Source: Bacteroidota bacterium (lineage in GTDB: Bacteria > Bacteroidota > Bacteroidia > Sphingobacteriales > Sphingobacteriaceae). From it: a stretch of DNA of 64,000 bases. The position numbers were made by a program, and so were the translations under genes. The stretch spans positions 1 through 64,000 of the forward strand of contig JABDAU010000003.1 of the NCBI GenBank assembly GCA_013289045.1, written 5' to 3'. The notes under the pieces are model-generated. The model worked only from the letters and a program-made list of their open reading frames with translations, was not told where the DNA came from and did not search any database. Shown in pieces: positions 29,511 through 40,782 of the stretch (positions within the stretch are counted from its first letter, which is position 1; each line of letters begins with the position of its first letter).

Positions 29511-30407
29511 CTATTGTTTGTTATAAGCTGCTGCAAATTGCTTTGCAAAATCTTTCACTTTTACTTTTCCCAATACAGGATGGTGCGCAAAATAATCATC
29601 GTACAAGCCTTTTTCATAGGCCGCGGTCATTTCCACATAGCCGGCAGCTGTTTTGGGGTTCATGCCTGCCCCTACCAAGCCATTAAGGAATTGCTCGTCC
29701 GGGATCTGTTGCCATTTCACATCCCTGCCAATCGCTTCACCTAAAATTTGAGCAATCTCGTTTGGCGAAACCTCATCGCTGGCTATATAACGGACAGTCC
29801 TTCCCTCAAAAGGTTTTTTCATTTCCTCGGCGATCACTGCTGCAATATCCAATGGCGAAACCCATGGGCTTTTTACATCGCCTCCGTAATTGGCAGTTAT
29901 TGCGCCATATTTCTTTATCGGTTCTATAAATGCAAACATATTGGTATAAAAGCCAACCGGGCGTATAAATTTAATAGCCACATCTTCAGGCAATTGTTTC
30001 AGTATGGTCTCTACATTGTAATGAAAAGCCAGCAAACCGTTGCCTTCAGCCATATGTGCGCCGATACTGCTCAGGTGCACCACTTTCTTCACGCCCGATT
30101 GCTCAATAGCCTGTTTATATTTCATGCCGATCTCTGTAATAGTTGCCACAACATCCACATTCGGATCAAAGAAAGCGCCTTGCCTGAGTGATTCCATCAC
30201 ATAAACCACATCGGCTCCTTTAAATGTTTTTGCCAAAAATGCGGCATATTCCATGCTGCCGATAGCCGCCTTTGCGCCGATGGCTTCAATAGCCTCTTGC
30301 CTGTTGGGGTTACTGCTGATCACGGTAACCTCGTGTCCTTTTTGCACCAGCTCCGTTGCCAATGGCCTGCCAATATTCCCTAACGAACCTGTTAATGTAA
30401 TTTTCAT
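29511..30407 (-). CDS. NmrA-like NAD(P)-binding protein
   Basis: MKITLTGSLGNIGRPLATELVQKGHEVTVIS Rossmann N-terminus; NmrA-like layout. Confidence 0.88.
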   Translation of the reverse strand: MKITLTGSLGNIGRPLATELVQKGHEVTVISSNPNRQEAIEAIGAKAAIGSMEYAAFLAKTFKGADVVYVMESLRQGAFFDPNVDVVATITEIGMKYKQAIEQSGVKKVVHLSSIGAHMAEGNGLLAFHYNVETILKQLPEDVAIKFIRPVGFYTNMFAFIEPIKKYGAITANYGGDVKSPWVSPLDIAAVIAEEMKKPFEGRTVRYIASDEVSPNEIAQILGEAIGRDVKWQQIPDEQFLNGLVGAGMNPKTAAGYVEMTAAYEKGLYDDYFAHHPVLGKVKVKDFAKQFAAAYNKQ

Positions 30408-30759
30408 CGTTTAATTGTTTAATGAATACGAAACTACCTGCGGAAGTTTCTTTTTGATTTGTTTTGACAGATCAAAATTCAATAGAAAATAACAGGTAAA
30501 TTGAACCGAATCGATGTTTGTTGTAGCCGAAATGGATTGATGTAACTGCTGTGTAGATATTGGTCTTAGCTCGAAGTGCACGTCGTAAAACAAATCAATT
30601 CTTCCGATGTAATTATCCCTTACATGAATTTTTACGAACATTGCCTTACTGGCTCATGAAAGACGGGTTTGGGCAGCACTGCTTTTTTACAATACAGATC
30701 GATACAAGCTTTCTGCCCTGGCAGGCGAAGGAAATGTCGTTATAAGCTATAAACCCTTT

Positions 30760-32271
30760 TTATTCTTTCGGTTGATAAACAAAATTTTTAAAAGTAACCG
30801 TGCCATTTCCGATAGCACATAGTGCGATACGCATGCTCAGAAAACCTCCCAGCGTATTATGGTTAAGCCCGGAAACCTCAAGCGAACTTTCTATCTTCAA
30901 CCATTTTTGCCCGTTGGTACTGTAATACATATCCACGGTATTATTGATGTTTTTAAGGCGCAAAAAAATGTGTCTTTTCTTTATTCCTTTTTCTGTTGCA
31001 AATTGCCATCCCCTGATGTTGGCAAGGATGTCGTCCTTATCTGCCAGTATCCCCGAATTAGCAGTGTTGTTATAGAACATCACCAGCCCGCCAATGGCAT
31101 CTCCTTCAATCTGCATTTCTACCTGGGCAGTGTAAGAATGGTTAGCCGTCACGCACAACAATGGCGCACAATCGCCTATGGTATGGCCTTTCGCTTTTAT
31201 CACCAATCCATTGTCTGTGCAGCGGAAACGTGTGGTATCATATTCATCAAAAAATTGCCATTGCGGTTTCAAATCACCACCCGTAAAGCTATCGCTAAGC
31301 GAATACACGGTTTTAGTACCCGACAGTAACGGGTTCCTGATAGGCCTATCGGTTTTAATATTAGCCGGTGTTATGTACCATCCATCCGGTGTCCATTCCA
31401 CCGGCTGCAATAAGGTTTGCCGGCCCATATTATAAAACCCCTTTTCGTAACCGTGAAATACCAGCCACCATTTCCCCTTTGCATCTTCAAACAAGGTACC
31501 GTGCCCCTTTGACCACCACCTTTCAGTATTTTCTTTTGTACGGATGATAGGATTGTAAGGTGAATTTTCCCACGGCCCGAACGGAGATTTGGATCTTGCT
31601 GAAATAACCATGTGACTGGTTGCAGGTCCGGCTGTTCCGCCCTCGGCAACAGTGAGATAATAATAGTCGCCACGTTTGGTTACTTTGGGGCCTTCAAGGC
31701 AAAAACATTCAATTGTCCAGTCGCGTGGTATTGGCCAGCCGCTGTAGGCATGCTTGAGTTCGCCTGTAACAGAAAGGCCGTCGTCTGCAAGCTGAACATA
31801 GTCGCCACTGTTGAAATACAGGTAGCGCTTGCCATCGTTATCGGTAAAATGCCCGGGGTCTATAAAGTTTAGCTTTAAATCTACCGGGTCGCTCCATGGC
31901 CCTGCAATTGATTTGGCCGTAACCACATAAATGGTTTGCCCTGCCGGGAAATAAATATAGTACCTGTCCTTGTACTTTACAAGGTCAGGCGCCCAAACTG
32001 AGCCCACGTATTTATGTAGTGCATGTGTAACCGGCGTCCAGTTAACCAGGTCTTTCGAGTGCCATATCAATAGGCCCGGGTAGTAATTGAATGAAGAATG
32101 CGTAATATAATAATCGCCACCATCCCGCAGAATACTGGGGTCAGGATGATCGCCGGTAAATATCGGGTTCAGGTAATAGCCGGGCCCTTTAGCATTTGCC
32201 TTAAACTGGCTTTGCGCATGGGCCAAACTGCCCATCAGTGCAAGCATAACTACGATAAATATCTTCTTCAT
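30760..32271 (-). CDS. Glycoside hydrolase family 43-like (arabinan/xylan-active type) with C-terminal beta-sandwich
   Basis: Signal peptide; NPIFTGDHPDPSILRDGGDYYITHSSFNYYPGLLIWHSKDLVNW, WAPDLVKYKDRYYIYF; C-terminal xylosidase-type sandwich. Confidence 0.9.
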   Translation of the reverse strand: MKKIFIVVMLALMGSLAHAQSQFKANAKGPGYYLNPIFTGDHPDPSILRDGGDYYITHSSFNYYPGLLIWHSKDLVNWTPVTHALHKYVGSVWAPDLVKYKDRYYIYFPAGQTIYVVTAKSIAGPWSDPVDLKLNFIDPGHFTDNDGKRYLYFNSGDYVQLADDGLSVTGELKHAYSGWPIPRDWTIECFCLEGPKVTKRGDYYYLTVAEGGTAGPATSHMVISARSKSPFGPWENSPYNPIIRTKENTERWWSKGHGTLFEDAKGKWWLVFHGYEKGFYNMGRQTLLQPVEWTPDGWYITPANIKTDRPIRNPLLSGTKTVYSLSDSFTGGDLKPQWQFFDEYDTTRFRCTDNGLVIKAKGHTIGDCAPLLCVTANHSYTAQVEMQIEGDAIGGLVMFYNNTANSGILADKDDILANIRGWQFATEKGIKKRHIFLRLKNINNTVDMYYSTNGQKWLKIESSLEVSGLNHNTLGGFLSMRIALCAIGNGTVTFKNFVYQPKE

Positions 32272-32395
32272 TCTTAAGTGTAAGGTTAAAGAATACTTCG
32301 CTTACGCTTTAAAACAATTGTTAATGTTTATCCCATTAATGTTAGCACATAATGCCTATTTGCGTCACTCTCATTCCAACGCTCTTTACTCAATT

Positions 32396-34387
32396 CTATT
32401 TCGCCGCAAACTCCTTATCCGCCAGCGTTCTCGGAAACCATATCATCATTTCGCCCTTGCCGCGGTTAGCCCATGAATAATATGGGATAGCGGTAAGGCT
32501 TGCCTTTTTCAAGTCGTTGTGCAGGCTGTCCTTGCGCATAACCTGAGCTTTTAAAACAGTGATGCCGTTCAGCATACCGGGTTCGTACACGGCTTTAAAT
32601 TTGGTATTGTCCGGTACAATTATATTGCTCACTTTCCCATCGTTATCTTTCCATTCACCGCAATACATGATCGGTCCGCGCTGCAGGGCCACGCGATTAC
32701 TGTCGACTTTAAGTTTCTGGTTGGCGATAACTTCTTTTACCTGCATCGGCAGGTTCACCTGTATCTCGTCGCCCTTCTTCCAGATACGGCTCAATACAGC
32801 ATAGCCATTTTTAAGCTGATATTTTACTGCTGATCCGTTCACTTTTATTACTACAGGTTGTGCTTCTTTTGTCCTGTAAGTATAAAGATTGGAAGGGATG
32901 GCCTCCGCCCTGCTCCATCCCGGGATACGCACCAGCATGTTGAATTGCCTTGGCGTTTGCGGCGCTACTTTTATGGAGAGCAGGCCGTTCCATGGGTAGT
33001 TGTTACTTTGAGTAATGTTTATATCTGTGTTATCATATTTCAGGCTTGCCGTACCTGCGATAAACAAGCTAACGTATACATTATTAGCCTTTTGCGCATA
33101 AACATACCCTGGCAATGATGGCAGGAAACGCACCAAATTAGTTGGACAGCAGGAGCACTCAAACCATCCCGACCGGGCCGGTTCCATTGACGGTTGATTA
33201 AAGCCGTCCGTAATCTGCATAGCATTGGTGTAAAAAAATGATTTGCCATCCAGCCCAACGCCCGAGATCAGCCCGTTATACAATATTTTCTCCAGCAGAT
33301 CGATATACTTCGAATCGCCATGCAGCAGGAACATCCGTTCGTTCCAGAAAACATCGCCTATAGCTGCACAGGTTTCATTGTATGCTGTGGTGTTTGGCAA
33401 TTCGTAATCGTCGCCGAAACGTTCACCGTCCGGCACAGCGCCGATCCCGCCCTGTACATAGATCTTTTTGCTTACCATATTGTTCCAAATCCTGTCGATG
33501 GCCGCTATATATTGCTTATCACCGGTAAGCGCCGCAACATCGGCTATGCCCGAGTACAGGTACATGGCCCGCACAGCATGCCCTTCGGGATCGTCCTGGT
33601 CAACAACCGGTTTATCGTCCTGCCAGTATTCGCCGTTCTTCCATTCGTCGAGGTTTGATTTATCATACGCACGTTTGCCGCGCTCGTCTATAAAGAATTT
33701 AGCCAGATTTAAGTAATCCGTTTTGCCAGTTATACGGTATAAACGCACCAGCCCCATCTCCACAATTTCATGTCCCGGCGCCACATGTCTTCTGCCCGGA
33801 CCGAAGGTTGCCACCAGTAGGTCGGCATTTTTCAAAGCTATATTCAAAAAATTCCTTTTACCTGTAGCCATATAATGTGCACTTGCCGCCTCGAACAAGT
33901 GTCCCGAGTTATACAGCTCATGGCTTAACTCATTTTCTTTGACCCACCTTTCCGGCCCCGACCATGGATGCGGATGCAGCGGATCTATCGTACGTGCGGT
34001 ATAAAGGTAGCCATCAGGCTCCTGCGCCTTGCCTACTATGGTAATGAGGGAATCGACATACTCAGCAAGTTTTGGATCGGGGTGTACCGCGAGGGAATAG
34101 GATGCACCTTCGATGGTTTTGTAAATATCCGTATCATCAAACGGATAGGTGGTGCAAAACTTACCGGTATGCGTAGCCGCCATCTCGAAATTCTTAACGC
34201 GGCCGGTACTTTCACACCGGGCAAATGATGCCGGGATAGTTACCGTGCGGTTGATCTCGATACGCGGCGACCAAAATCGGTCATCCAGTTTTACTTTGGT
34301 AAAGCTGACCGGCTGTATCGGGTAATCCTTAACCTGCGCGGTGGCAACGGTAACAGACAGAATCAAAAAGATGGGTAATATTTTCAT
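32396..34387 (-). CDS. GH127 family (DUF1680) beta-L-arabinofuranosidase-like protein
   Basis: Signal peptide; ECSCCPTNLVRFLPSLPGYVYA cysteine cluster and GGIGAVPDGERFGDDYELPN typical of the family. Confidence 0.9.
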   Translation of the reverse strand: MKILPIFLILSVTVATAQVKDYPIQPVSFTKVKLDDRFWSPRIEINRTVTIPASFARCESTGRVKNFEMAATHTGKFCTTYPFDDTDIYKTIEGASYSLAVHPDPKLAEYVDSLITIVGKAQEPDGYLYTARTIDPLHPHPWSGPERWVKENELSHELYNSGHLFEAASAHYMATGKRNFLNIALKNADLLVATFGPGRRHVAPGHEIVEMGLVRLYRITGKTDYLNLAKFFIDERGKRAYDKSNLDEWKNGEYWQDDKPVVDQDDPEGHAVRAMYLYSGIADVAALTGDKQYIAAIDRIWNNMVSKKIYVQGGIGAVPDGERFGDDYELPNTTAYNETCAAIGDVFWNERMFLLHGDSKYIDLLEKILYNGLISGVGLDGKSFFYTNAMQITDGFNQPSMEPARSGWFECSCCPTNLVRFLPSLPGYVYAQKANNVYVSLFIAGTASLKYDNTDINITQSNNYPWNGLLSIKVAPQTPRQFNMLVRIPGWSRAEAIPSNLYTYRTKEAQPVVIKVNGSAVKYQLKNGYAVLSRIWKKGDEIQVNLPMQVKEVIANQKLKVDSNRVALQRGPIMYCGEWKDNDGKVSNIIVPDNTKFKAVYEPGMLNGITVLKAQVMRKDSLHNDLKKASLTAIPYYSWANRGKGEMMIWFPRTLADKEFAAK

Positions 34388-34545
34388 TCTAACCTCTCAT
34401 ATAAATTTTAAGTGTTTATTTAACACGAATCTTATTGCGCGAAAACAGCGAATTCTTTTCTTCCAGGTGAAACAATTGTTTGCTATTTATCGCATATGCT
34501 AATGTAAAAACTTAACAGGCCATTTTTTATATTTGACTTAATTAG

Positions 34546-34929
34546 TTGACAATATATTTTATGGAACACAAAGTCAAGTCAATACGGCCGTTTATCGGGG
34601 CAAAGGATTTTGCAACATCAAGAAGCTTTTACCGCGACCTCGGTTTTGAGGAAGTCGTTTTATCCCCGCAGATGTCACTGTTTAAAACAGGCGCATTCGG
34701 TTTTTATTTGCAGAATGGTTATGTAAAGGATTGGGTTGATAACACAATGGTCTTTATGGAAGTTGAAAATGTACAGCAATTTTGGGACGAGCTTTTAACA
34801 TTAGGGCTTCTTGATGTATATGAAAATGTAAAGCTTACGCCAATAAGAACAGAAAGCTGGGGCCGCGAATGTTTTGTACACGATCCGTCCGGCATTCTGT
34901 GGCACTTTGGCGAATTCTCCCGGAAATAG
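34546..34929 (+). CDS. VOC/glyoxalase-like protein
   Basis: RPFIGAKDFATSRSFYRDLGFE and CFVHDPSGILWHFGEF. Confidence 0.85.
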   Translation: MTIYFMEHKVKSIRPFIGAKDFATSRSFYRDLGFEEVVLSPQMSLFKTGAFGFYLQNGYVKDWVDNTMVFMEVENVQQFWDELLTLGLLDVYENVKLTPIRTESWGRECFVHDPSGILWHFGEFSRK

Positions 34930-34935
34930 GTCGTT

Positions 34936-37824
34936 CTATTTTTCCACCCGTATTGTTAAAATACCTTTAGCCGGGATTTTAAAGCCGGTACCAAGTAACC
35001 GTTTCCTGTCTTCCATCAGGTTGCTTTCAAAAACTTTTAAAACGCCTGTACCTTGCGGGATCAGATTTACCGTGGCATCTACCGGGCCGCAGCTTACCAA
35101 AGTAGCTACTACGCCTTTGCCATCATTAGCCGGTTTCATCGATTCCACATAAAACCTTCCGTCGGAAAATTTGAAAAACAGCCCTTTACCATTGTCGCCG
35201 CCTGCCGCAACTATCAACGGTTGATGATTATCTAAACCCGCCTGGTTAGCCGCAAAACTGTCGTAACCGCCTATATGTGCGCTAAAAAAGTAATGGAAAA
35301 TTGCCTTACCATCCTGGTCTGCGCGGAAATTGGTATGCCACAGGTTGTTCATCACCCACGAATATAATTTGCCGGATTGCGGCGTAAAATCAAGCCATAG
35401 CGGTGAATGGTGCAAGCCGCCAAGCAGTCCGGCTGTCGTAATATTTCCAATTTCAAAAAGCGGCGCATCCGGGCTCGACCAGGTGATGCCGTATTGGCTA
35501 TTGGAAACATCAGCCCAGCGCTGCATGGTATACCAGTTATGATTGGCATATGGCAGCTGGTCGCTCTCTGCTGTCATACTTCCCCAGGGAATGTTGTACC
35601 GAACCTGTGCGCCCTGTACATTGAACGGGAATGCAAAATGCACACTTTCCTTTCTGCGAATGGCTTGCTTATCGATAGTATTGATCACCTCCACGTTATC
35701 GATGCCGCTTACCAATCGCACTTCACGTGTAAGGCTATTTGCGCCCGGCGCGGAGGAGGTAACCAGTAGGCTCACCACCAGCGGGCCTTTTTCTTTTATG
35801 GCGATGTGCGCATCTGCGCTTGTTTGCAGGTTACTGAGCGTGTCGCCCGGCAGGTAAATATATTTATTGAACCCTGCAGTATCAACCAGCTTAATGATCT
35901 TATCACCTGCGCCTTTCTCAATCCGTTCAATGTCACCGGTCGATCTTTGCAATTTGATGCTATAAATGCCATTGCTGAGTTGTGAATCGCTCACTTTTGC
36001 ATCCCCTGCCGCGTAAGCCTCGCCGGGATTAATTGTATAAGCCTTACTGCCATACTGCGGAATATCCTTCGCCACAAAAACCAGTTCCCCGGTACTCAGC
36101 CGTTGAGATGGGATCTTCTCTCCTGCTTCATCCGTCACCAGATCACCTGCCGTACTTAAATTAGCAGGCACATAAACAACATCCGTACGCGCCCATGAAA
36201 GCGTGTTATAAACGGTGATAGCATTGGATGCTTCATTAGCCGGCAGCGTTGCCTGCTTCATCAATTCATCTGTTTGCTGTTTGGCATGCAGTACGTAACC
36301 CTGCTTTACTTCCCACTCGCTTTTTACCTTTTCGTTATCCGGCTCGTTCACACTGTTGTAAGCGCCCCAGGTATGCTCATTATACAAAAGCAGGTTTTTC
36401 CACACGTCATCAAATGATGCTGAAGGATAGGCTGGCTTATTGCGGATAGCCCATATGGTATTCACCTGTTTCAGCTCGTCTGAAGTTTCACGACTCAGAC
36501 CAGTCTCTTTTGCAGCAGAGGATACGCCGTCCGTCCAGTATTCGGTGTAGTCACCCGTTAGTTTTGGTATCTGGTCTTTGTAACGGCTTTCAAAATCATT
36601 AAAGAATTGCTTAACCGAAGTAATAACCAGCTTTGGCGATGAGAAATGCTCGTTCCACGCCTTTACGGCATCCGGTAATTCCGGGTCGATGGGCGCATTA
36701 TCGCTCATGGCCCATGTAAGTATGGTCATGTTATACGGAAATCCGTTTTGTTCCAAATCGCCCAGGTATTTAAAAATATGCGGGTTGAGAAAGTTTTCCG
36801 ACGGATGACCGGTATAGTATGGTTTAGGATCTTCAATCGTAAAAAAGTTAGGGATCTTTGAGCCCTTCAGCGCATAGCCAATAGAGTATGGCTGGCATTG
36901 CCAGAAAAGCAGTTTCTCGCGACCCGATGGTGATACCCAATAAAATGGCTTGTCCTGCCATTTGGCCAAATAACCTATCCTGTCAGAAGCATTTGGTCCC
37001 GAAAGAAAATACCTGATGCCTGTCTGCTCGCTTTGCGCCGCAAGCCCCCATGAAGATCCCGGCACATCCCCCTGGAACATCGTATGAATTTCGATGCCAT
37101 GCTCCCGCGCCAATTGTTGCGATCTTGCAAACAGCTGCATCAATTGGTAAGAGTCGGTCATGCTGGTGTTGGTATTGCCATAGGCGCCGTCGAGGTTTAT
37201 CCATCCATTTTTTACGGCATCCCAAAAACGCTTCTTTTTGGCATCATCGGCAAGCTTCAGGTAATTATCAACCACCCAAATGGCTTCGGTCGTCCATTTA
37301 TAACGAGCTTCCACAGGATAGGATGCTGTTTTCTTTGCCAGGTTTATTGATTCGTCAATATTATCCATATGCAGCTTAAGCACTTTTGCCTGCACATTGG
37401 TATACCCAATATCCACATGCGAATGCGGCAGCACATAAACCGTCCAGTTATTGCGGGCCGGCTCTACCAAACACCGCGCTACATAAATTTGATGCGCTGC
37501 CTGCAGCTTTACCGTTGCCTGCGTAGTCTCTTTTACCGGCGGGCCGGGCAAAGGCAGTTCAAAAACATCCAATCCATTGCTATTTGCAACAATATGCACA
37601 TACTCCGTTTGCCCATTAAATGAAATGACCGCATCTGTCGTATCAAAACACTTTCCATCTTTAAACAACAGTCGCACCATACGGCAATCAGCGCCTTTGT
37701 ATTTAATATATGCTATGGTAGGCTCCAGCGCAATGGAGGTAAACTGACCTGTCTTTTGCTGTGCAGTTACAGCTGACAGGTTATAAAAGACAATGACAGC
37801 CAGAATGAAGAGAAACTTTTTCAT
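34936..37824 (-). CDS. Glycoside hydrolase family 38 (alpha-mannosidase-like)
   Basis: Start moved from track 37938 to the signal peptide MKKFLFILAVIVFYNLSAVTAQQ; VYVLPHSHVDIGYT and C-terminal GH38 sandwich. Confidence 0.88.
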   Translation of the reverse strand: MKKFLFILAVIVFYNLSAVTAQQKTGQFTSIALEPTIAYIKYKGADCRMVRLLFKDGKCFDTTDAVISFNGQTEYVHIVANSNGLDVFELPLPGPPVKETTQATVKLQAAHQIYVARCLVEPARNNWTVYVLPHSHVDIGYTNVQAKVLKLHMDNIDESINLAKKTASYPVEARYKWTTEAIWVVDNYLKLADDAKKKRFWDAVKNGWINLDGAYGNTNTSMTDSYQLMQLFARSQQLAREHGIEIHTMFQGDVPGSSWGLAAQSEQTGIRYFLSGPNASDRIGYLAKWQDKPFYWVSPSGREKLLFWQCQPYSIGYALKGSKIPNFFTIEDPKPYYTGHPSENFLNPHIFKYLGDLEQNGFPYNMTILTWAMSDNAPIDPELPDAVKAWNEHFSSPKLVITSVKQFFNDFESRYKDQIPKLTGDYTEYWTDGVSSAAKETGLSRETSDELKQVNTIWAIRNKPAYPSASFDDVWKNLLLYNEHTWGAYNSVNEPDNEKVKSEWEVKQGYVLHAKQQTDELMKQATLPANEASNAITVYNTLSWARTDVVYVPANLSTAGDLVTDEAGEKIPSQRLSTGELVFVAKDIPQYGSKAYTINPGEAYAAGDAKVSDSQLSNGIYSIKLQRSTGDIERIEKGAGDKIIKLVDTAGFNKYIYLPGDTLSNLQTSADAHIAIKEKGPLVVSLLVTSSAPGANSLTREVRLVSGIDNVEVINTIDKQAIRRKESVHFAFPFNVQGAQVRYNIPWGSMTAESDQLPYANHNWYTMQRWADVSNSQYGITWSSPDAPLFEIGNITTAGLLGGLHHSPLWLDFTPQSGKLYSWVMNNLWHTNFRADQDGKAIFHYFFSAHIGGYDSFAANQAGLDNHQPLIVAAGGDNGKGLFFKFSDGRFYVESMKPANDGKGVVATLVSCGPVDATVNLIPQGTGVLKVFESNLMEDRKRLLGTGFKIPAKGILTIRVEK

Positions 37825-38147
37825 AAAATGGGACTGATGATGTATCTCAAAGATAGTATTTATCACCCGGAAGAGAAAGTAACTTGTTCGAACAAAATAC
37901 TGATTGTTCCTACAAATATGATCGCATTTAGATTGCACTTAAGCTTTCTTTAAAGTGTTTAGCTACAGAAGTATATAGCCTTCACGGAAAAAAGCCAAAT
38001 AGCTGAAAAACGAAAAGTACATCTGCCAAACGGTGCATCATACCGAAGGTAAATTTATTTAGCTGAGTTATAACTATAAGGTACAGAATAACTACTTTTA
38101 AATCATCCTGTAAAACAGCAGAAAAATTTATAGACGGAATACATTCC

Positions 38148-38951
38148 ATGAAAGGATCATTTGACAACCAGGTTATCTGGATCACCGGGGCGTCATCGGG
38201 CATCGGTGAAGCACTCGCTTATGCATTAGCTGCCCGCGGGGCTAAACTTATCCTGTCAAGCCGCCGCGAGGCTGAATTGGAACGCGTAAAGAGCAATTGC
38301 CGTAATCCTGAACAAGTGAAAGTGCTGCTGCTCGACCTGGCTAATACCGCCAGCCTCGAAGCGAAAGTACCTGCTGCTATCGCTTTATTCGGGCATATCG
38401 ATATCATGGTACACAATGGCGGCATTACACAACGCGGGCTCATTGCGGAAACTGAGATCGCCGTTCACCGCGAGGTGATGGAGTTGGATTATTTCAGCTA
38501 TATCATCCTTACCAAAGCGCTTTTGCCGCATTTTCTTGAACGTAAAACCGGCCATTTTGTGGTAACGAGCAGCGTAATGGGCAAGATTGGCACACCGATG
38601 CGTGCTGCTTATGCGGCGGCAAAGCATGCACTGCACGGCTATTTCGATTGCCTTCGGGCGGAAGTGGTTAGTGATGGTATAAAAGTAACCATTATTACTC
38701 CGGGCTATATCCGTACCCCTATCGCGACGATATTTGGTGATGGCAAACTATCCTATACAATGTCAGACCAAATCGGCGGTGGCTTCTCTGCCGAAAAAAC
38801 TGCTGAGCAAATTGTAAAGGCGATCCGGAAGAAGGCTTATGAATCGTATGTGGGGAAATTTATGGGCGAAGAAAGACTGGCGCTTATCGTTACCCGGGTT
38901 TGGCCGGGATTATTTACACGGCTGATCCCGAAAATGGGCGTGCCGAAATGA
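38148..38951 (+). CDS. Classical SDR-family oxidoreductase
   Basis: WITGASSGIGEALAYALAARGAKLILSSRR, NGG, YAAAKHALHGY. Confidence 0.93.
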   Translation: MKGSFDNQVIWITGASSGIGEALAYALAARGAKLILSSRREAELERVKSNCRNPEQVKVLLLDLANTASLEAKVPAAIALFGHIDIMVHNGGITQRGLIAETEIAVHREVMELDYFSYIILTKALLPHFLERKTGHFVVTSSVMGKIGTPMRAAYAAAKHALHGYFDCLRAEVVSDGIKVTIITPGYIRTPIATIFGDGKLSYTMSDQIGGGFSAEKTAEQIVKAIRKKAYESYVGKFMGEERLALIVTRVWPGLFTRLIPKMGVPK

Positions 38952-38964
38952 TGGCTACGTTTAG

Positions 38965-39900
38965 CTAATTACTTTCAATAGATATTAGAGGGTTATCGGG
39001 TTTTGGCGCAAGGCTTCGCCAGAGATAAAACACCAGGTAGGCTTCCCATCCTTTAAATCTTTCAAAAAGCTGGTGCATATCCTGTAGCTCTGTTTTGTTT
39101 GCTATGATGCCGTGGTTTAACAGCGCATTAATAAGTCCGGCATCTCCGAATGGCACTGCAGTTTGGTCGCGCAGAGATTTCATCAACACATAATTAGCCG
39201 TCCATACGCCAATGCCTTTCTGGGCAGTAAGCAGGTTTCGCCGTGAAACTGAATCGGGCAGAGATCTAAGTATGGTCTTATCAATTTTCCCTTCAATAAA
39301 TGCTAGCGCGATATTTTTAAGATAAGCTGTTTTACTTCCGGAAAGCTGCATTTTCCTGAGGTCTTCAATATCAGCTGCCGCAATTGTTCCAGGTGAAGGA
39401 AATATATAATATCTCGAGCTGTCGTGATTTATATAGTCGCCATATTTTTCAATCAGCCGTCGTTTGATCTTGTAGGCAAAAGTAAGATTGATCTGCTGAC
39501 CGATGATAGCCCAGGCAAGCGCTTCGAACAGATCGGGCATGCCTACCAGCTTCAGTCCGTAAAACTCCTCTGCCATGTAGGATAGCCTGTCATCTGCTTT
39601 CAGCAATTCATAAAATGATGTGATATCTTCTTCCAGGTCAAACCATTCGCTGATGAAGCTTTTAACGAATGCGGCATTTTCTTCAGTACGTTCTCCGCAG
39701 AGCCATTCTATTTTTACCGACCTGGTACCTGGCGTAATTTTTACCAGGAATTTTTTATCTGCAAACAAGAATGCCCTAAATATGCTATTCTCTCTTACGC
39801 TGTAAATCGGGTCATCAAAGCCGCGTGATAAAAACCATAAAAGTTCTTCGGGATTGATAGGATGCGTTAATAAGATCTCGTCCATTGCTATGCTTAACAA
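38965..39900 (-). CDS. AlkA-like DNA-3-methyladenine glycosylase (HhH-GPD)
   Basis: AWAIIGQQINLTFAYKIKRRLIEKYG and LLTAQKGIGVWTANYVLMKSLRDQTAVPFGDAGL. Confidence 0.88.
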   Translation of the reverse strand: MLSIAMDEILLTHPINPEELLWFLSRGFDDPIYSVRENSIFRAFLFADKKFLVKITPGTRSVKIEWLCGERTEENAAFVKSFISEWFDLEEDITSFYELLKADDRLSYMAEEFYGLKLVGMPDLFEALAWAIIGQQINLTFAYKIKRRLIEKYGDYINHDSSRYYIFPSPGTIAAADIEDLRKMQLSGSKTAYLKNIALAFIEGKIDKTILRSLPDSVSRRNLLTAQKGIGVWTANYVLMKSLRDQTAVPFGDAGLINALLNHGIIANKTELQDMHQLFERFKGWEAYLVFYLWRSLAPKPDNPLISIESN

Positions 39901-39998
39901 TCCAGGGAGGGGGCCGATTCAATTTATTGTTTTAGGATAAAAAAATAAATCCCAAAATGGTGACGGGAAGTGTTCAAATTAATTTATCATATACAAAT

Positions 39999-40643
39999 TT
40001 AGCGGCTCGTTGCTTCTTCTCCACTATCCTTTGTTGCGTTTCTTTGTTGAAAGTCTTCCTTTTGGGTAAAATATTGCAGCCCCAAAATTAGCGCTGTTGA
40101 AGTGGCAAACGTAATCTTTTGCATTACAGGTAAAAACTTAAAACTACCGGAACCATACAGGTATAATGTAACATAAAAAATGGCAAGGCAAATAATGCAG
40201 CAAAATTTTAATAAATGCAGCTTTGATTTTAAAACAAAAATGGTAACATAAAACATCCCTATCAAAAACATTGTGCTTGCGATAGTAATCATTATATTGT
40301 GCAATGGGGTTGCTATTAACAAGGTAAAAATCATACCACCGTCTCCCACATATTTTATTATTCTGGAAGCGCCTTTTGCCGGTATTTTTTTTGAAAATTC
40401 AATAAAGAACAGGGCAAAGCTCGCGGAAAGAAATACCATCCCGCCAATAGCCCAAAAACGGGATGAATTATGAGTCCCATTAATTGCTTTTTCACCGAAG
40501 AGATTACTTATATAGTTATTTTTCCAGTCGTAACCAATAGCATTTTTGTCAACTTGTGAGCCGCCGGGATAATACATTGTGGCCACCAGCAGCAACGACA
40601 TTGAAATAATTATTCCGAGTAGAATTGAATACTTTTTTGCCAT
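39999..40643 (-). CDS. DUF998-like multi-pass membrane protein
   Basis: Six or so hydrophobic segments; YPGGSQVD..YDWKNNYISNLFG. Confidence 0.55.
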   Translation of the reverse strand: MAKKYSILLGIIISMSLLLVATMYYPGGSQVDKNAIGYDWKNNYISNLFGEKAINGTHNSSRFWAIGGMVFLSASFALFFIEFSKKIPAKGASRIIKYVGDGGMIFTLLIATPLHNIMITIASTMFLIGMFYVTIFVLKSKLHLLKFCCIICLAIFYVTLYLYGSGSFKFLPVMQKITFATSTALILGLQYFTQKEDFQQRNATKDSGEEATSR

Positions 40644-40782
40644 GCAATAATTGATTAAAGAGTATGACTCTTGGGCAAAAATACTGATCTCGCATTAAAC
40701 TTTACGATTTGCAAGGCTATGCAACTACGTCATTCTTTACTATGCGGAGTGGCTGCATTATTTTACCACTTCACTTCCCCCT

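Noticed and set aside
30411-30641. 76-aa minus ORF upstream of the NmrA-like gene
   Set aside because: No domain, atypical composition and no clear signal for translation; probably intergenic
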